NCBI GenBank assembly: GCA_902362275.1
Contig: CABIWB010000002.1
Location: forward strand, 16,837-80,836
Length of the DNA stretch: 64,000 nt
Reading direction: 5' to 3'
From: Coriobacteriaceae bacterium
GTDB lineage: Bacteria; Actinomycetota; Coriobacteriia; Coriobacteriales; Coriobacteriaceae
A program made the translations under genes and the position numbers. This document shows positions 1 to 9,178 of this stretch, one piece after another; position 1 is the stretch's first letter; each line of letters opens with the position of its first letter. The notes under the pieces are model-generated. The model was not told the DNA's origin. It did not search any database and was given only the letters and a program-made list of their open reading frames with translations.

Positions 1-1
1 C

Positions 2-349
2 AAGACGGCCGATACCTGGCAGGTGGGCCTGGAAAACATCATGCTCGCGGTGCGCGACAACAAGCCCTTTATCATGAACGTCTATCACTGTGTGAGCGCC
101 GAGCGCATCCAGCGTTTTCTGCAGCCCGTGACATTCGACCTGATCGAAGGCGTGGTCGAAGAGTACGCCGCAGGCAAGAGCGTCTCACAAAGCGACAAGG
201 ACTTTCTGTCCCGCTTTTTCGCACATGCATTTATCGGTGTAATGCTCGACTGGATTGCCGCAGGCATGGCCGAGGACCCGAGCACAGTAGCCGAGCGCGT
301 TTCCAAAATATGCGAAGGCCAGATTGACGCAGTACTAGCGAGATTTTAA
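2..349 (+). CDS. TetR-family regulator, C-terminal part (5' end outside window)
   Basis: The reading frame is open from the first bases of the window, so the gene starts upstream. The visible 115 residues are helical and resemble the ligand-binding C-terminal domain of TetR regulators of the DhaS-like type (motifs FIMNVYHCVSAERIQRFL and FFAHAFIGVMLDWIAAGM). The DNA-binding domain is not in the window. The gene lies directly upstream of an oleate hydratase on the same strand, separated by a long inverted repeat. TetR-like regulators are common beside fatty-acid-responsive genes, so it may control the hydratase; that link is inference from position only. Confidence 0.72.
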   Translation, partial: KTADTWQVGLENIMLAVRDNKPFIMNVYHCVSAERIQRFLQPVTFDLIEGVVEEYAAGKSVSQSDKDFLSRFFAHAFIGVMLDWIAAGMAEDPSTVAERVSKICEGQIDAVLARF

Positions 350-383
350 TTGTTACAAGGCAAGGCGCACGACAGCCAAGTGC

Positions 384-458
384 GTCACGCCGGGCCGGAT
401 TTCGGTTTGGGAAGTTCGCGAAGCCCACTTCCAAAATCGAAATCCGGCCCGGCGTGAC
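384..458. repeat. Long inverted repeat (21-bp exact arms, 32-bp imperfect)
   Basis: Arms 384-404 and 438-458 are exact reverse complements, beginning GTCACGCCGGGCCGG. Pairing continues to 415/427 with two mismatches, leaving an 11-nt loop around TTCGCGAA. There is no T-tract, so it is not a classical terminator. It sits between the TetR end and the oleate hydratase promoter region and belongs with the other long inverted repeats of this window. Confidence 0.85.
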
Positions 459-516
459 CTTGGGAGACCAAAGCCAGACAGGTTTGTACAATCCGCGCTG
501 GATGATTAAAAACCTG

Positions 517-584
517 ACAAGGTGACAATCTTGTATCGGTTAGTCCGCGCTAAGCAGGGAAAAAGCTTGTTAACGAACTTCGTT
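517..584 (+). promoter_or_regulatory. Dyads upstream of oleate hydratase, possible operators
   Basis: Two small dyads precede the gene: ACAAG-N8-CTTGT (517-534) and AACGAA-C-TTCGTT (572-584). The second abuts the ribosome binding site (AAGGAGGAG, 587-595). Sites of this size fit a TetR-type repressor such as the one upstream, but no protein is shown to bind. No convincing -35/-10 pair was identified. Confidence 0.3.
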
Positions 585-598
585 GGCAAGGAGGAGCC

Positions 599-2470
599 AT
601 GTACTATTCAAGCGGAAACTACGAAGCCTTTGCTCGTCCCAAGAAGCCTGCGGGCATCGACCACAAGAGCGCCTACATCATCGGCACCGGCCTGGGCGCG
701 CTTACCGCAGCCTGCTATCTGGTGCGCGATGCGCAAATGCCCGGAAGCCACATCCATATCTTCGAAAAGGACCCCGTTGCGGGCGGCGCCTGCGATGGTG
801 CCGACATCCCCGGCGTGGGCTATGTCATGCGCGGCGGCCGCGAGATGGACAACCACTTTGAGGTCATGTGGGATCTTTTCCGCTCCATTCCCTCGATTGA
901 AGATCCGGACATCTCCGTGCTCGACGAGTACTACTGGCTCAATAAGGAGGATCCCAACTACTCGCTGTGCCGCTCGACTAAGAACCGTGGCCAAGACGGC
1001 GGCACCGATGGCAAGTTCGGCCTGTCGGACAAGGCAGCGACCGAGATCATGGATCTGTTCTTTACGCCCGACGAGGAGCTGGCGAACCGTCCCATCACCG
1101 ATTTCTTTGACGACGAGGTGCTCAACTCGAATTTCTGGATGTACTGGCGCACCATGTTCGCCTTTGAGAACTGGCACTCGGCGCTCGAGATGAAGCTCTA
1201 TATCCGCCGCTACATCCACCACATCGCGGGTCTGCCCGACTTTAGCGCCCTGCGCTTCACTCGCTACAACCAGTACGAGTCGATGATTCTGCCCATGCAG
1301 CGCTATCTCGAGGCGCACGGCGTGCAGTTCCACTTTGACACCAAGGTCGAAAACGTGGTGTTTGAGGTGGGCGGCGGCGAGGGTCCGCGCCGCGCCGTCA
1401 CTGGCACCGGCCAGGACACGATTCAGCGCATCCAGCAGGCCGCCTTTGCGCGCAACCCCTACAGTACGAGCACCAAGAAGGTCGCGCGTCGCATCACCGT
1501 GACGCATGCAGGCGAGATTTCGAACATCGACCTCACTGAGGATGACCTGGTCTTTATCACCAACGGCGGCTGTGTGGAAAACTCGACGATCGGCGCGCAG
1601 GATAAGCCCGCCGCATGGGATCCGACGATTCGCCCCGGTGGCGGTTGGGACATGTGGCGTCGTATCGCAGCGCAAGATCCGAGCTTTGGTCATCCCGATA
1701 AGTTCTGCGGTGACCCCGAGAAGAGCAACTGGATGAGCGCCACGGTCACCACGCTCGACGGCGAGATTGTGCCCTATATCCAAAAGATCTGCCATCGCGA
1801 TCCCTTTACCGGGCACGTCGTGACCGGTGGCATTGTGACCTGCGAGGATTCGGGCTGGCTTATGAGCTGGACGATCAACCGCCAACAGCAGTTCCGCGAT
1901 CAGCCCAAAGACCAGCTTTGCGTGTGGGTGTATGGCCTGTTTACCGACAAGCCCGGCAACTACGTCAAGAAGGCCATGCGCGACTGCACCGGCGAGGAGA
2001 TTTGCCAGGAATGGCTGTATCACCTGGGCGTTCCCGAGGATAAGATTGTTGAGCTGGCGGCAAATCACGCCAACACCGTGCCCGTCATGATGCCCTACAT
2101 CACCGCCTTCTTTATGCCGCGTGAAGCAGGCGACCGCCCCGACGTGGTGCCCGATGGCGCCGTGAACTTCGCGTTCCTGGGCCAGTTTGCCGAGACGCCG
2201 CGTGACACGATCTTTACGACTGAGTACTCCATGCGCACCGGCATGGAAGCCGTCTACACGCTCTGCGATGTCGACCGCGGCGTACCCGAGGTCTGGGGTT
2301 CGGTCTTTGACGTGCGTGACCTCCTTATGAGCAGCGTTAAACTACGCGACGGTGAGCCCATCACCAGCATGAAGCTGCCCATGGTCGAGCGAATTGCACT
2401 CAAAGAAGTGCTCAAGAAGGTCGAGGGCACCGACATTGCCAAGCTCCTCAAAGAGTACGGCGCAATCTAG
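599..2470 (+). CDS. ohyA: Oleate hydratase (myosin-cross-reactive antigen family)
   Basis: This 623-residue FAD protein is recognised as oleate hydratase, which adds water to the cis-9 double bond of oleate to give 10-hydroxystearate. In gut bacteria it is generally regarded as detoxifying unsaturated fatty acids. The N-terminal dinucleotide-binding segment IIGTGLGALTAACYLV (about residues 28-43) leads to the acidic strand end IHIFEKDPVAGGACDG typical of the family. The length fits (about 560-650). ATG 599 is chosen because AAGGAGGAG lies 3-11 bases upstream. The gene stands alone and ends at a strong terminator. The only linked gene is the partial TetR regulator. Confidence 0.93.
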   Translation: MYYSSGNYEAFARPKKPAGIDHKSAYIIGTGLGALTAACYLVRDAQMPGSHIHIFEKDPVAGGACDGADIPGVGYVMRGGREMDNHFEVMWDLFRSIPSIEDPDISVLDEYYWLNKEDPNYSLCRSTKNRGQDGGTDGKFGLSDKAATEIMDLFFTPDEELANRPITDFFDDEVLNSNFWMYWRTMFAFENWHSALEMKLYIRRYIHHIAGLPDFSALRFTRYNQYESMILPMQRYLEAHGVQFHFDTKVENVVFEVGGGEGPRRAVTGTGQDTIQRIQQAAFARNPYSTSTKKVARRITVTHAGEISNIDLTEDDLVFITNGGCVENSTIGAQDKPAAWDPTIRPGGGWDMWRRIAAQDPSFGHPDKFCGDPEKSNWMSATVTTLDGEIVPYIQKICHRDPFTGHVVTGGIVTCEDSGWLMSWTINRQQQFRDQPKDQLCVWVYGLFTDKPGNYVKKAMRDCTGEEICQEWLYHLGVPEDKIVELAANHANTVPVMMPYITAFFMPREAGDRPDVVPDGAVNFAFLGQFAETPRDTIFTTEYSMRTGMEAVYTLCDVDRGVPEVWGSVFDVRDLLMSSVKLRDGEPITSMKLPMVERIALKEVLKKVEGTDIAKLLKEYGAI

Positions 2471-2478
2471 CGCACAAG

Positions 2479-2516
2479 AACCACCACATTGGGGAACCTT
2501 TGTGGTGGTTTCTGTT
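2479..2516 (+). terminator. Terminator of oleate hydratase gene
   Basis: The 10-bp exact stem AACCACCACA/TGTGGTGGTT (2479-2488 and 2501-2510) begins 8 bases after the stop codon and is followed by a T-rich run. Confidence 0.85.
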
Positions 2517-2653
2517 TGTCTCAATCTGTAACAGGTAGAGCTCTATTTGCCGAGTAGATGTTACAGATTGAGACAAACGGGTGCCGCTGGTCATTTCGTC
2601 TCGATCTGTAACATCTAGAGCCATAAACAGCCGCTAGATGTTACAGATTGAGA
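2514..2653. repeat. Two tandem long hairpins sharing one arm sequence
   Basis: The first hairpin has 20-bp exact arms (2514-2533 and 2559-2578). The second has 20-bp arms with one mismatch (2599-2618 and 2634-2653). All four arms contain the core TCTCAATCTGTAACA or its complement (one arm has TCTCGATC), so they form one small extragenic palindrome family repeated twice. They lie between the oleate hydratase terminator and the clpB leader and contain no reading frame. Confidence 0.88.
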
Positions 2654-2717
2654 TAGTAAGGGGACGAGGCCGTAGCGGGTGAGCGCACCTGCTCCCTATC
2701 CATCAATCACTCAGAAA

Positions 2718-2810
2718 ATCTTATATATAGAGACTTAGATTTGTGTATAAGATCGCGCAAAGCTGGCAACAATACTTCTCGAACAACGTGAAGCCGCCCC
2801 GTAGGGCGGC
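2718..2810 (+). promoter_or_regulatory. clpB upstream dyad and leader hairpin
   Basis: An AT-rich dyad ATCTTATATA-N16-TGTATAAGAT (2718-2727 and 2744-2753; 9 of 10 pairs) lies about 80 bases before clpB. A GC hairpin GCCGCCC/GGGCGGC (2793-2799 and 2804-2810) sits just before the Shine-Dalgarno sequence. Neither a CIRCE nor a HAIR heat-shock operator is present, so the dyad is the best visible candidate for the heat-shock control site. This is inference. Confidence 0.35.
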
Positions 2811-2831
2811 CGCCCCAAGAGAGGTGATTCC

Positions 2832-5459
2832 ATGAGAATCGATAAGCTAGCAATGACGTCGCGCGAGGCGCTGCAGACCGCCATGAGCACGGCTGCCGAC
2901 GCGCAGGCTGGCGCGGTGGAGCCGATTCACCTGCTGTCCGCCCTGCTCGGTGCCGGCGAGCGCAATATCTCCGTGATTATCGAGCGCATCGGTGCCGACC
3001 CGGCTCAGCTCGCACGTTCCACACAGGATGCCATCGACCACGCGCCCAAGGTTTCGGGCGAGGGTCAGCAGATGGGCCTGTCCAACGAGCTTGTCCGCGT
3101 CATCGAGAAGGCCGAGAAGAAGGCCACCAAGATGGGCGACAGCTTTGTGGTGACTGAGCATCTGCTGATGGCTCTTGCCGAGGACAAGGGCGAGGCGGGT
3201 CGCGTGCTGCGCGACGCCGGCGTCACCAAGGAGCGCATCGAGCAGGTCTACGAGGAGCTGCGTGGCGATGACCGCGTGACGTCTGCCGAGGACAAGACTC
3301 AGTTTGAGGCACTGGAACAGTACGGCCGCAATATCTGCGACCTTGCCCGCGCCGGCAAGCTCGACCCGGTCATCGGCCGTACCGACGAGATTCGTCGTAC
3401 CATCCAGGTCCTGTCCCGTCGCACCAAGAACAACCCCGTGCTCATCGGTGAGCCGGGCGTCGGCAAGACGGCCATCGTCGAGGGCATCGCCCAGCGTATC
3501 GTGGCCGGCGACGTGCCGAGCACCCTGCGCGACCGCGACCTTATCGAGCTCGACATGAGCGCGCTGGTCGCCGGCGCCAAGTACCGCGGCGAGTTCGAGG
3601 ACCGCTTGAAGGCCGTGCTCAAGGAAGTGCAAAAGTCCGAGGGCAAGGTCATCCTGTTCATCGATGAGCTCCACACCATCGTGGGCGCGGGCGCCACCGA
3701 GGGCTCCATGGATGCCGGCAACATCCTGAAGCCGGCGCTCGCCCGTGGCGACTTGCACGCAATCGGCGCGACTACGCTCGACGAGTATCGCAAGTACATC
3801 GAGAAGGATGCGGCACTCGCCCGTCGTTTCCAGACCGTGATGGTCTCCGAGCCCACCGTCGAGGACACCATCTCGATCCTGCGTGGCCTCAAGGAGAAGT
3901 ACGAGATCTTCCACGGCGTGCATATCACCGATAGCGCGCTCGTGGCGGCCGCCGACCTCTCCGATCGCTACATCGCCGACCGCTTCCTGCCCGATAAGGC
4001 CATCGACCTGGTCGATGAGGCCGCAAGCCGCCTGCGCATGGAGCTCGACAGCATGCCGGTCGAGATCGACGCCACCACGCGTCAGTTCACCCAGCTGCAG
4101 ATTGAGGAGCAGGCGCTCATGAAGGAGACCGACGACGCCTCCAAGGAGCGTCTGGAGGCCCTGCGCCAAGAGATTGCCGAGGTCCAAGAAAAGCTCAACG
4201 TGCAAAAGGCCGGCTGGCTCAACCAGAAGAACGCCATCGACCACGTGCAGGAGCTTAAGGGGCAGCTCGACGAGGCCAGAAGCGAAGAGGAGCGCGCGAC
4301 GCGCAACGGCGACCTGGGCCGTGCGTCCGAGCTGCGCTACTCCGTGATTCCGGGTTTGCAGCAGCAGATTCAGGATTCCGAGGCTGCGCTCGAGGCACAA
4401 AAGCAGCAGGACGGCGAGGGCCTCAACGAGCAGGTGACCTCCGATGAGATCGCCGAGGTCGTGAGCGCCTGGACCGGCGTGCCCGTGTCCAAGATGATGC
4501 AGGGCGAGCTCGACAAGCTCAAGGGCCTGGAGGGCGAGCTGCATAAGCGCGTCATCGGCCAGGACGAGGCCGTGTCCGCTGTGGCCGCGGCCGTGCGTCG
4601 CAGCCGTGCGGGCCTCTCCGACCCGGACAAGCCCATCGGTAGCTTCTTCTTCCTGGGCCCCACCGGCGTAGGCAAGACCGAGCTCGCCAAGGCGCTGGCC
4701 GAGTGCCTGTTCGATGACGAGCGCGCACTCGTGCGTATCGACATGTCCGAGTACATGGAGAAGTTCAGCGTCCAGCGTCTGATCGGTGCGCCCCCGGGAT
4801 ACGTGGGCTACGACGAGGGCGGTCAGCTTACCGAGGCCGTGCGCCGTCGTCCGTACTCCGTGATCTTGCTCGACGAGATGGAGAAGGCCCATCCGGATGT
4901 CTTTAACGTGCTGTTGCAGGTGCTTGACGACGGCCGTCTGACCGATGGCCAGGGTCGCCAGGTGTCCTTCAAGAACACGATTATCATCATGACGTCCAAC
5001 GTGGGCTCCAAGGCCATTGCCGATCTGTCCGGTAAGGACGAGGAGGAGATGCGCCATCAGGTCGACACCGCCATGGCTCAGACCTTCCGCCCCGAGTTCC
5101 TCAACCGTATCGACGATATCGTGGTGTTCCATCCGCTCGGCATGGCGCAGATCGAGAAGATCGTCGACATCCAGCTCGCCGACGTCCGCGCGCGTCTGGC
5201 CAAGGAGCGCATGACGCTTGCCATCACCCCGGCGGCCAAGCAGCTGCTCGCCGTGGGCGGCCTGGACCCCGTGTTCGGTGCCCGTCCGCTCAAGCGTCTG
5301 GTGCAGCGCGAGGTCGTGGATGCTATCGCGGCGGCCATCATCGACGGCACGGTGCGCGAGGGCGATCAGGTGACGGTCGATGTCGACAAGGACGGCGGCT
5401 TTACCGTCGTGTGCGACAACACCCCGGCAGCCACCTACGAGGTCCCCGACGCCGAGTAG
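2832..5459 (+). CDS. clpB: ATP-dependent disaggregase ClpB
   Basis: The 875-residue Hsp100 chaperone resolubilises aggregated proteins together with DnaK. It has the full architecture: an N domain (residues about 1-150), the first AAA module with Walker A GEPGVGKT (about 206-213) and Walker [11 protein letters not shown], a long coiled middle domain (about 410-520) that distinguishes ClpB from ClpA/C, and the second AAA module with GPTGVGKT (about 612) and [16 protein letters not shown]. The start at 2832 has GAGAGGTG upstream. The gene is monocistronic, with a leader hairpin and its own terminator. Nothing is truncated. Confidence 0.97.
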   Translation: MRIDKLAMTSREALQTAMSTAADAQAGAVEPIHLLSALLGAGERNISVIIERIGADPAQLARSTQDAIDHAPKVSGEGQQMGLSNELVRVIEKAEKKATKMGDSFVVTEHLLMALAEDKGEAGRVLRDAGVTKERIEQVYEELRGDDRVTSAEDKTQFEALEQYGRNICDLARAGKLDPVIGRTDEIRRTIQVLSRRTKNNPVLIGEPGVGKTAIVEGIAQRIVAGDVPSTLRDRDLIELDMSALVAGAKYRGEFEDRLKAVLKEVQKSEGKVILFIDELHTIVGAGATEGSMDAGNILKPALARGDLHAIGATTLDEYRKYIEKDAALARRFQTVMVSEPTVEDTISILRGLKEKYEIFHGVHITDSALVAAADLSDRYIADRFLPDKAIDLVDEAASRLRMELDSMPVEIDATTRQFTQLQIEEQALMKETDDASKERLEALRQEIAEVQEKLNVQKAGWLNQKNAIDHVQELKGQLDEARSEEERATRNGDLGRASELRYSVIPGLQQQIQDSEAALEAQKQQDGEGLNEQVTSDEIAEVVSAWTGVPVSKMMQGELDKLKGLEGELHKRVIGQDEAVSAVAAAVRRSRAGLSDPDKPIGSFFFLGPTGVGKTELAKALAECLFDDERALVRIDMSEYMEKFSVQRLIGAPPGYVGYDEGGQLTEAVRRRPYSVILLDEMEKAHPDVFNVLLQVLDDGRLTDGQGRQVSFKNTIIIMTSNVGSKAIADLSGKDEEEMRHQVDTAMAQTFRPEFLNRIDDIVVFHPLGMAQIEKIVDIQLADVRARLAKERMTLAITPAAKQLLAVGGLDPVFGARPLKRLVQREVVDAIAAAIIDGTVREGDQVTVDVDKDGGFTVVCDNTPAATYEVPDAE

Positions 5460-5503
5460 ATTTTGGGGCATGCCTTAAAAACTGCCAGTCGTCTCTAAAC
5501 GCC

Positions 5504-5542
5504 AAGGGCGGCGGATCCAATTGGGTCCGCCGCCCTTTTTCG
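5504..5542 (+). terminator. clpB terminator
   Basis: A 17-bp stem with one G-T pair, AAGGGCGGCGGATCCAA paired with TTGGGTCCGCCGCCCTT (5504-5520 and 5521-5537), has almost no loop and is followed by a run of Ts. Confidence 0.9.
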
Positions 5543-5590
5543 TGCGACAATCGATGATGCCGAACGGATGCGATGTAAGGAGCTATGCAG

Positions 5591-5764
5591 ATGAAAGACG
5601 AGATCAAGACAAGCGCGCCGGCGCCCAGGCCCACGTCCAAACCGGCGCCCAAGCCGTGCGACCCTTACATCCGTGCCGAGAACGAGGACGATGACGGTTA
5701 CGACCCCTACAGCGATCGACGCCCCGAGCGCGAGCCGATGTTCGAAGCTGACCCGTGGCGCTAA
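5591..5764 (+). CDS. Small acidic, proline-rich protein (57 aa)
   Basis: This short frame was too small for a routine ORF scan but has a good ribosome site: AAGGAG (5578-5583) seven bases before ATG 5591. An earlier ATG at 5585 is too close to it. The product begins MKDEIKTSAPAPRPTSKPAP and continues into an acidic Asp/Tyr-rich tail ending FEADPWR. There is no signal peptide and no membrane segment. I do not recognise a family. The low-complexity Pro/Lys start followed by an acidic tail suggests a flexible cytoplasmic protein. It follows the clpB terminator and ends 34 bases before another hairpin, so it is a separate small transcription unit. Confidence 0.55.
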   Translation: MKDEIKTSAPAPRPTSKPAPKPCDPYIRAENEDDDGYDPYSDRRPEREPMFEADPWR

Positions 5765-5797
5765 TTGCATCAAGTAGCTAATTTGGCGATGATTTTC

Positions 5798-5829
5798 TGG
5801 GACGGGGTAGTCAAAAAAGTCCCGTCCCA
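5798..5829 (+). terminator. Hairpin after the small acidic gene
   Basis: The exact 9-bp stem TGGGACGGG/CCCGTCCCA (5798-5806, 5821-5829) has loop GTAGTCAAAAAAGT. No T-tract follows. The loop motif GGGGTAGTCA recurs in the hairpin after recR (38306-38335). Confidence 0.55.
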
Positions 5830-5940
5830 AATCGACTGCCCAGGGAGTCGCATTCGAGCTTGGTTGTCCTCTCAACCACTCGGCATCCTTCGAGCAGTAA
5901 TAGTGAAAAAACTTGCTTAAGTGTTAATCAAGTCAGACAT

Positions 5941-6000
5941 AATCTTGCTCTCTAATTAATCAAGAATCGCTATAATTTTGATTAGCTAGAGAGCAAGATT
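5941..6000 (+). promoter_or_regulatory. 23-bp inverted repeat enclosing a TATAAT box
   Basis: Arms 5941-5963 and 5978-6000 are complementary with two mismatches (outer AATCTTGCTCTCTA is exact). The loop contains a perfect TATAAT at 5971-5976, and the right arm ends at the ribosome site of the following ATPase gene. This fits an operator-bound promoter or a transposon-like terminal repeat. The surrounding 100 bases are AT-rich compared with the rest of the window. Confidence 0.6.
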
Positions 6001-6008
6001 GGAGAATG

Positions 6009-7361
6009 ATGGCATTCAACGACTTGATCGCCCAGAAAATAAAGGACTTTGAACAGCAGGGGGTTCCGCAGGTCTTTGAGCGAGACCTTGATCTAGGAAA
6101 CCCACAGGAGCCAAAGCGCGACAACATCGTAAATGTGATTGTGGGGGCCCGCCGTTGTGGAAAGACGTATCGCTTGTATCAGGAGATGCGGCGGCTTCAG
6201 AGCCGGGGCGTCGAGCTTGACCGGATGCTTTACTTCAATTTTGAGGATGAGCGCTTGCGCCCGTATGAGCCATCGCTGCTGGCGGACGTGCTCGACACGT
6301 TCTATGCGCTGTATCCTGCTGCTCGAACCGAGGGCGCTTACATTTTCTTTGACGAGATCCAAGAAATTCCCGAATGGGGTGCGTTTCTGCGGCGTGTAGT
6401 CGATACGGAGAAAGCGACCGTCTATGTGACGGGATCTTCTTCTAAGATGCTGTCCTCAGAACTTAAGAGCGAGTTCAGGGGTCGTTCTCTTGTGCGAGAG
6501 CTTTTTCCGTTGAGTTTTTCGGAATACGTTCGATATAAGACGGGGAGCGTTCCCGAGCCAGATGCGACCTTTTCCCCGAGCGATGCAGCGCTGCTTCGAC
6601 ATCATCTGATCGGGTATCTTGAACAAGGGGGATTCATCGCGACACTTGAGCAGACGCCTGCAGACGCGATTCAGCTGTTACAGGAATATGCTTCGCGAAC
6701 GGTCGCCATGGACGTTGTTGAACGTTACGACGTCAGGAACCCTCGCCTGGCATCGCTGTTCTTGACGCGGTGTATGGCATCTTCGGGACGAGAGCTGTCA
6801 GTGAACAAAGTGTACAACGAGTTCAAGAGCAGACAGATACCCGTCAGTCGTAATTCGCTCAGCGATTTACTTGAGTATTATGAGGACGCCTACCTGTTAT
6901 TTTCTGTGCCGGAGTTCACGCGTTCACTGGCAAATAACATGCGGTCTGCGTCTAAGGTCTACGCTGTCGACCCTGCGATGTTTGGAGCATTCTCTCCCGC
7001 ATCGGCATTGGACCAGGGCCAGAGGCTCGAGACCGCAGTGTTCAATGCGCTAAGAAGAAGGACTCCCGCGGTGAGGACCGGCTCGGTCTGCCGCCTGCTA
7101 ATCAAAGAGAAGAGCAAAAGCCATGAGGTGGACTTTGTGGCTGGGGACGCGCTTCTCATGCGGGCTTATAGCCTGATTCAGGTGAGTGCGGATATGGCAA
7201 GTGAGAAAACGCGCGAGCGCGAAATTGCCGCGCTTGATGCCTCGATGGCCCAGTTCGATCTTGGCGAGTCGGCAATCGTTACCATGGATGAACAGACCGA
7301 TATTCCATGCGAGCACGGTGTGGTACACGTTATGCCCGCATGGAAGTGGCTCCTTGCCTAA
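6009..7361 (+). CDS. AAA ATPase with DUF4143-type C-terminal domain
   Basis: The 450-residue ATP-binding protein belongs to the AAA_14/DUF4143 group. Walker A is VGARRCGKTYRLYQEM (about residues 47-62), Walker B is AYIFFDEIQEIPEW (about 110), and a sensor-like VYVTGSSSKMLS follows. The second half has the DUF4143-type SVNKVYNEFKSRQIPVSRNSLSDLLEYYEDAYLLF, resembling a winged helix, and the terminal nuclease-like motif SHEVDFVAGD. These proteins are widespread, often strain-specific, and of unknown function. GGAG lies 4 bases before ATG 6009, while ATG 6006 would leave one base, so 6009 is preferred. The gene stands alone behind an inverted-repeat promoter and looks like accessory cargo. Confidence 0.85.
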   Translation: MAFNDLIAQKIKDFEQQGVPQVFERDLDLGNPQEPKRDNIVNVIVGARRCGKTYRLYQEMRRLQSRGVELDRMLYFNFEDERLRPYEPSLLADVLDTFYALYPAARTEGAYIFFDEIQEIPEWGAFLRRVVDTEKATVYVTGSSSKMLSSELKSEFRGRSLVRELFPLSFSEYVRYKTGSVPEPDATFSPSDAALLRHHLIGYLEQGGFIATLEQTPADAIQLLQEYASRTVAMDVVERYDVRNPRLASLFLTRCMASSGRELSVNKVYNEFKSRQIPVSRNSLSDLLEYYEDAYLLFSVPEFTRSLANNMRSASKVYAVDPAMFGAFSPASALDQGQRLETAVFNALRRRTPAVRTGSVCRLLIKEKSKSHEVDFVAGDALLMRAYSLIQVSADMASEKTREREIAALDASMAQFDLGESAIVTMDEQTDIPCEHGVVHVMPAWKWLLA

Positions 7362-7434
7362 TCATCTATGGACCTGTGGGGTCAGGACCTCCTGGCTCCT
7401 TCATCACAGTTGGGGAGCACCTTGCTGCGCCAGG

Positions 7435-8937
7435 CTAGTCCTGGGCTTTGATGCTCGGCAGCAGGATCTGCGCGAGGTAGTCGGTCTCGAGTTTGGTCGC
7501 GGCGTCTGCGTTGCCGTCTTTGCCGACCAGCACGTTCTTGATCTGGCTATAGGTATAGCGGTTGCCGGTCGTGAGCTCGACAAGCTCAATGGCCGTGTCC
7601 ATGGGGTAGGTCGACACGGGATTCTGCGTCCGTCCGTTGATGGTCTGGGGCACCACGTACGGATAGACGGGGCCGCTGGCGTAGACGGTATAACCGTTGC
7701 CTAGATTGGCCGCACCCAAAACCGTATCGCCCTCATCGGGCGTAAAGCTCTCGCCCTCGCGCACCGCGACGAGCGTCACAATCGGCGTATCGCTGTCGCC
7801 GGCAAGATAGATGCATAGCGTGCTGCCATTTTGCCAAGTCTCGACCTTGCCGTACCACTCGACGGGGATATCGAGCTGGTAGAGGTCGGTTGCCTTGTGA
7901 CGGGCGTCGGCATCACGGGCCGCCTGTGCCTTTTGCGCGCTCACGGCATTGACGGCGGCGTCGCGCCGCGCGGTTGCCGCCTGCTGGAGCACCTTGGCGG
8001 TGGCGGCGGAGCTCGCGCCTCCCTCCTCGGCATATTTGGCGGCGGCATCGATCTGGTCGTCGGTTACCGTGTCGGCCGAAGGCACCTTGAGCTTAAAGGC
8101 GGCCTGGCTGCTTAGGTCCTGTCCGTCGCTCTTGATCGTGACCTGCGCCTTGGTGGTCGGCACAGTATAGACGGTGCCGTCGGACGCGATGGGGGAGGCG
8201 GCAATGGAGAGCGTGTAGTCACCGGGTAGCAGTTTGATGCCACGGCCGTGCTCGTCAACATAGAGTGTTTCGCTCACGGAGGATCCGTCAGAATCCTGGC
8301 CACTCACCTGTACGGGAATCTTGGAGCCGGCGGAACAGTCGAGCCCCGCGGCATGCACGCCAATCTGCACCGACATCATCGTGTGGGCATTGGCGGCGGC
8401 GGTGGCAGCCTGCTCTTGTTGATATCCGTTCCAGGCAGCATAGCCTGCACCGCCGGCGACGAGCGCGACGGCCACGACACCGGCGACCAACAGATTGCGG
8501 CGCTTGGGCGACATCTTGCGATGGCGAACCTCGGCCTCGCGTGCCGAGGGAACGGACGGCAGGGGAATATCGCCCATGGCGACGGTCTCGTCCACGGCTG
8601 GTGCGGAACCCAGGCCAGGAAGCTCGCGGGTCAGCGAATCCTCGGGCGGCAAGCTGTCGAGCAAGATGGTTTCCTCGCCCGTGTCGGATTCGGGCTGGTT
8701 GCCGGCCTCACATTCGGATTCCTCGTGCCCCGCCTCGACTTCGGTGGGCACGGCGCCATCGTCTTTTGCATCCTAATCATCGGGCTGCGCCTCGATTTCC
8801 GGCTCATCCTGCACATCAACGCCCGAATCGTCAAACGCAATCTCATCGAGTGAAATCCGGTCTAAGCTCTCCAAGGCCTCGGCGCAAGCTTCTGCATCTT
8901 GGGCCGCATCCTCTTGGCCCATCGTCTCATCTTTCAT
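7435..8937 (-). pseudogene. Membrane-anchored hypothetical protein interrupted by in-frame TAG
   Basis: Reading from ATG 8937 (GGGGGA upstream) gives 54 acidic residues, then a single TAG at 8775-8773. The same frame continues without another stop to 7435 (499 sense codons in total, including both parts). The downstream part continues the acidic linker, then has one membrane segment NLLVAGVVAVALVAGGAGYAAW and an external region with an Ala-rich helix and a C-terminal domain ending YLAQILLPSIKAQD. No Shine-Dalgarno precedes the first possible restart (GTG 8751). The gene is therefore a nonsense mutant, a sequencing error, or two pieces joined by read-through. I recognise no enzymatic family. 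Confidence 0.7.
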
Positions 8938-9067
8938 ACATCCCCCAAGCTCAATATCGGGACAACAATGTACCCAAAAACAGGGTCATATAGAGCTGTC
9001 AGGCAATTGGAAATCTGATTTTATCTGTGCGAGAGGTTTTGAATATGTGCGTGGCTGCGCGCCGCAG

Positions 9068-9108
9068 CAAAAAGCCCCCGGAAAGCGGACAAATCGCTTT
9101 CCGGGGGC
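9068..9108 (-). terminator. Terminator of the DUF5692-like gene
   Basis: An exact 14-bp stem GCCCCCGGAAAGCG/CGCTTTCCGGGGGC (9074-9087 and 9095-9108) is followed on the minus strand by TTTTTGC. Confidence 0.9.
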
Positions 9109-9178
9109 ATGCAATACGTTGCATTGCGCGGAGTCGGCCAGGCGACTTCACATTCAAGCGGCATGTGCGCCGGGCATG

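Noticed and set aside
608..2068. Long open frames on the strand opposite oleate hydratase, ClpB (2847-5471), nifJ (42630-46301) and other genes
   Set aside because: They mirror strongly supported genes, have Val/Leu/Ala/His-rich shadow composition and no ribosome sites; they reflect GC-rich codon bias.
2514..2653. CRISPR array
   Set aside because: The repeats are inverted hairpin arms without regular spacers, and no cas gene is in the window.
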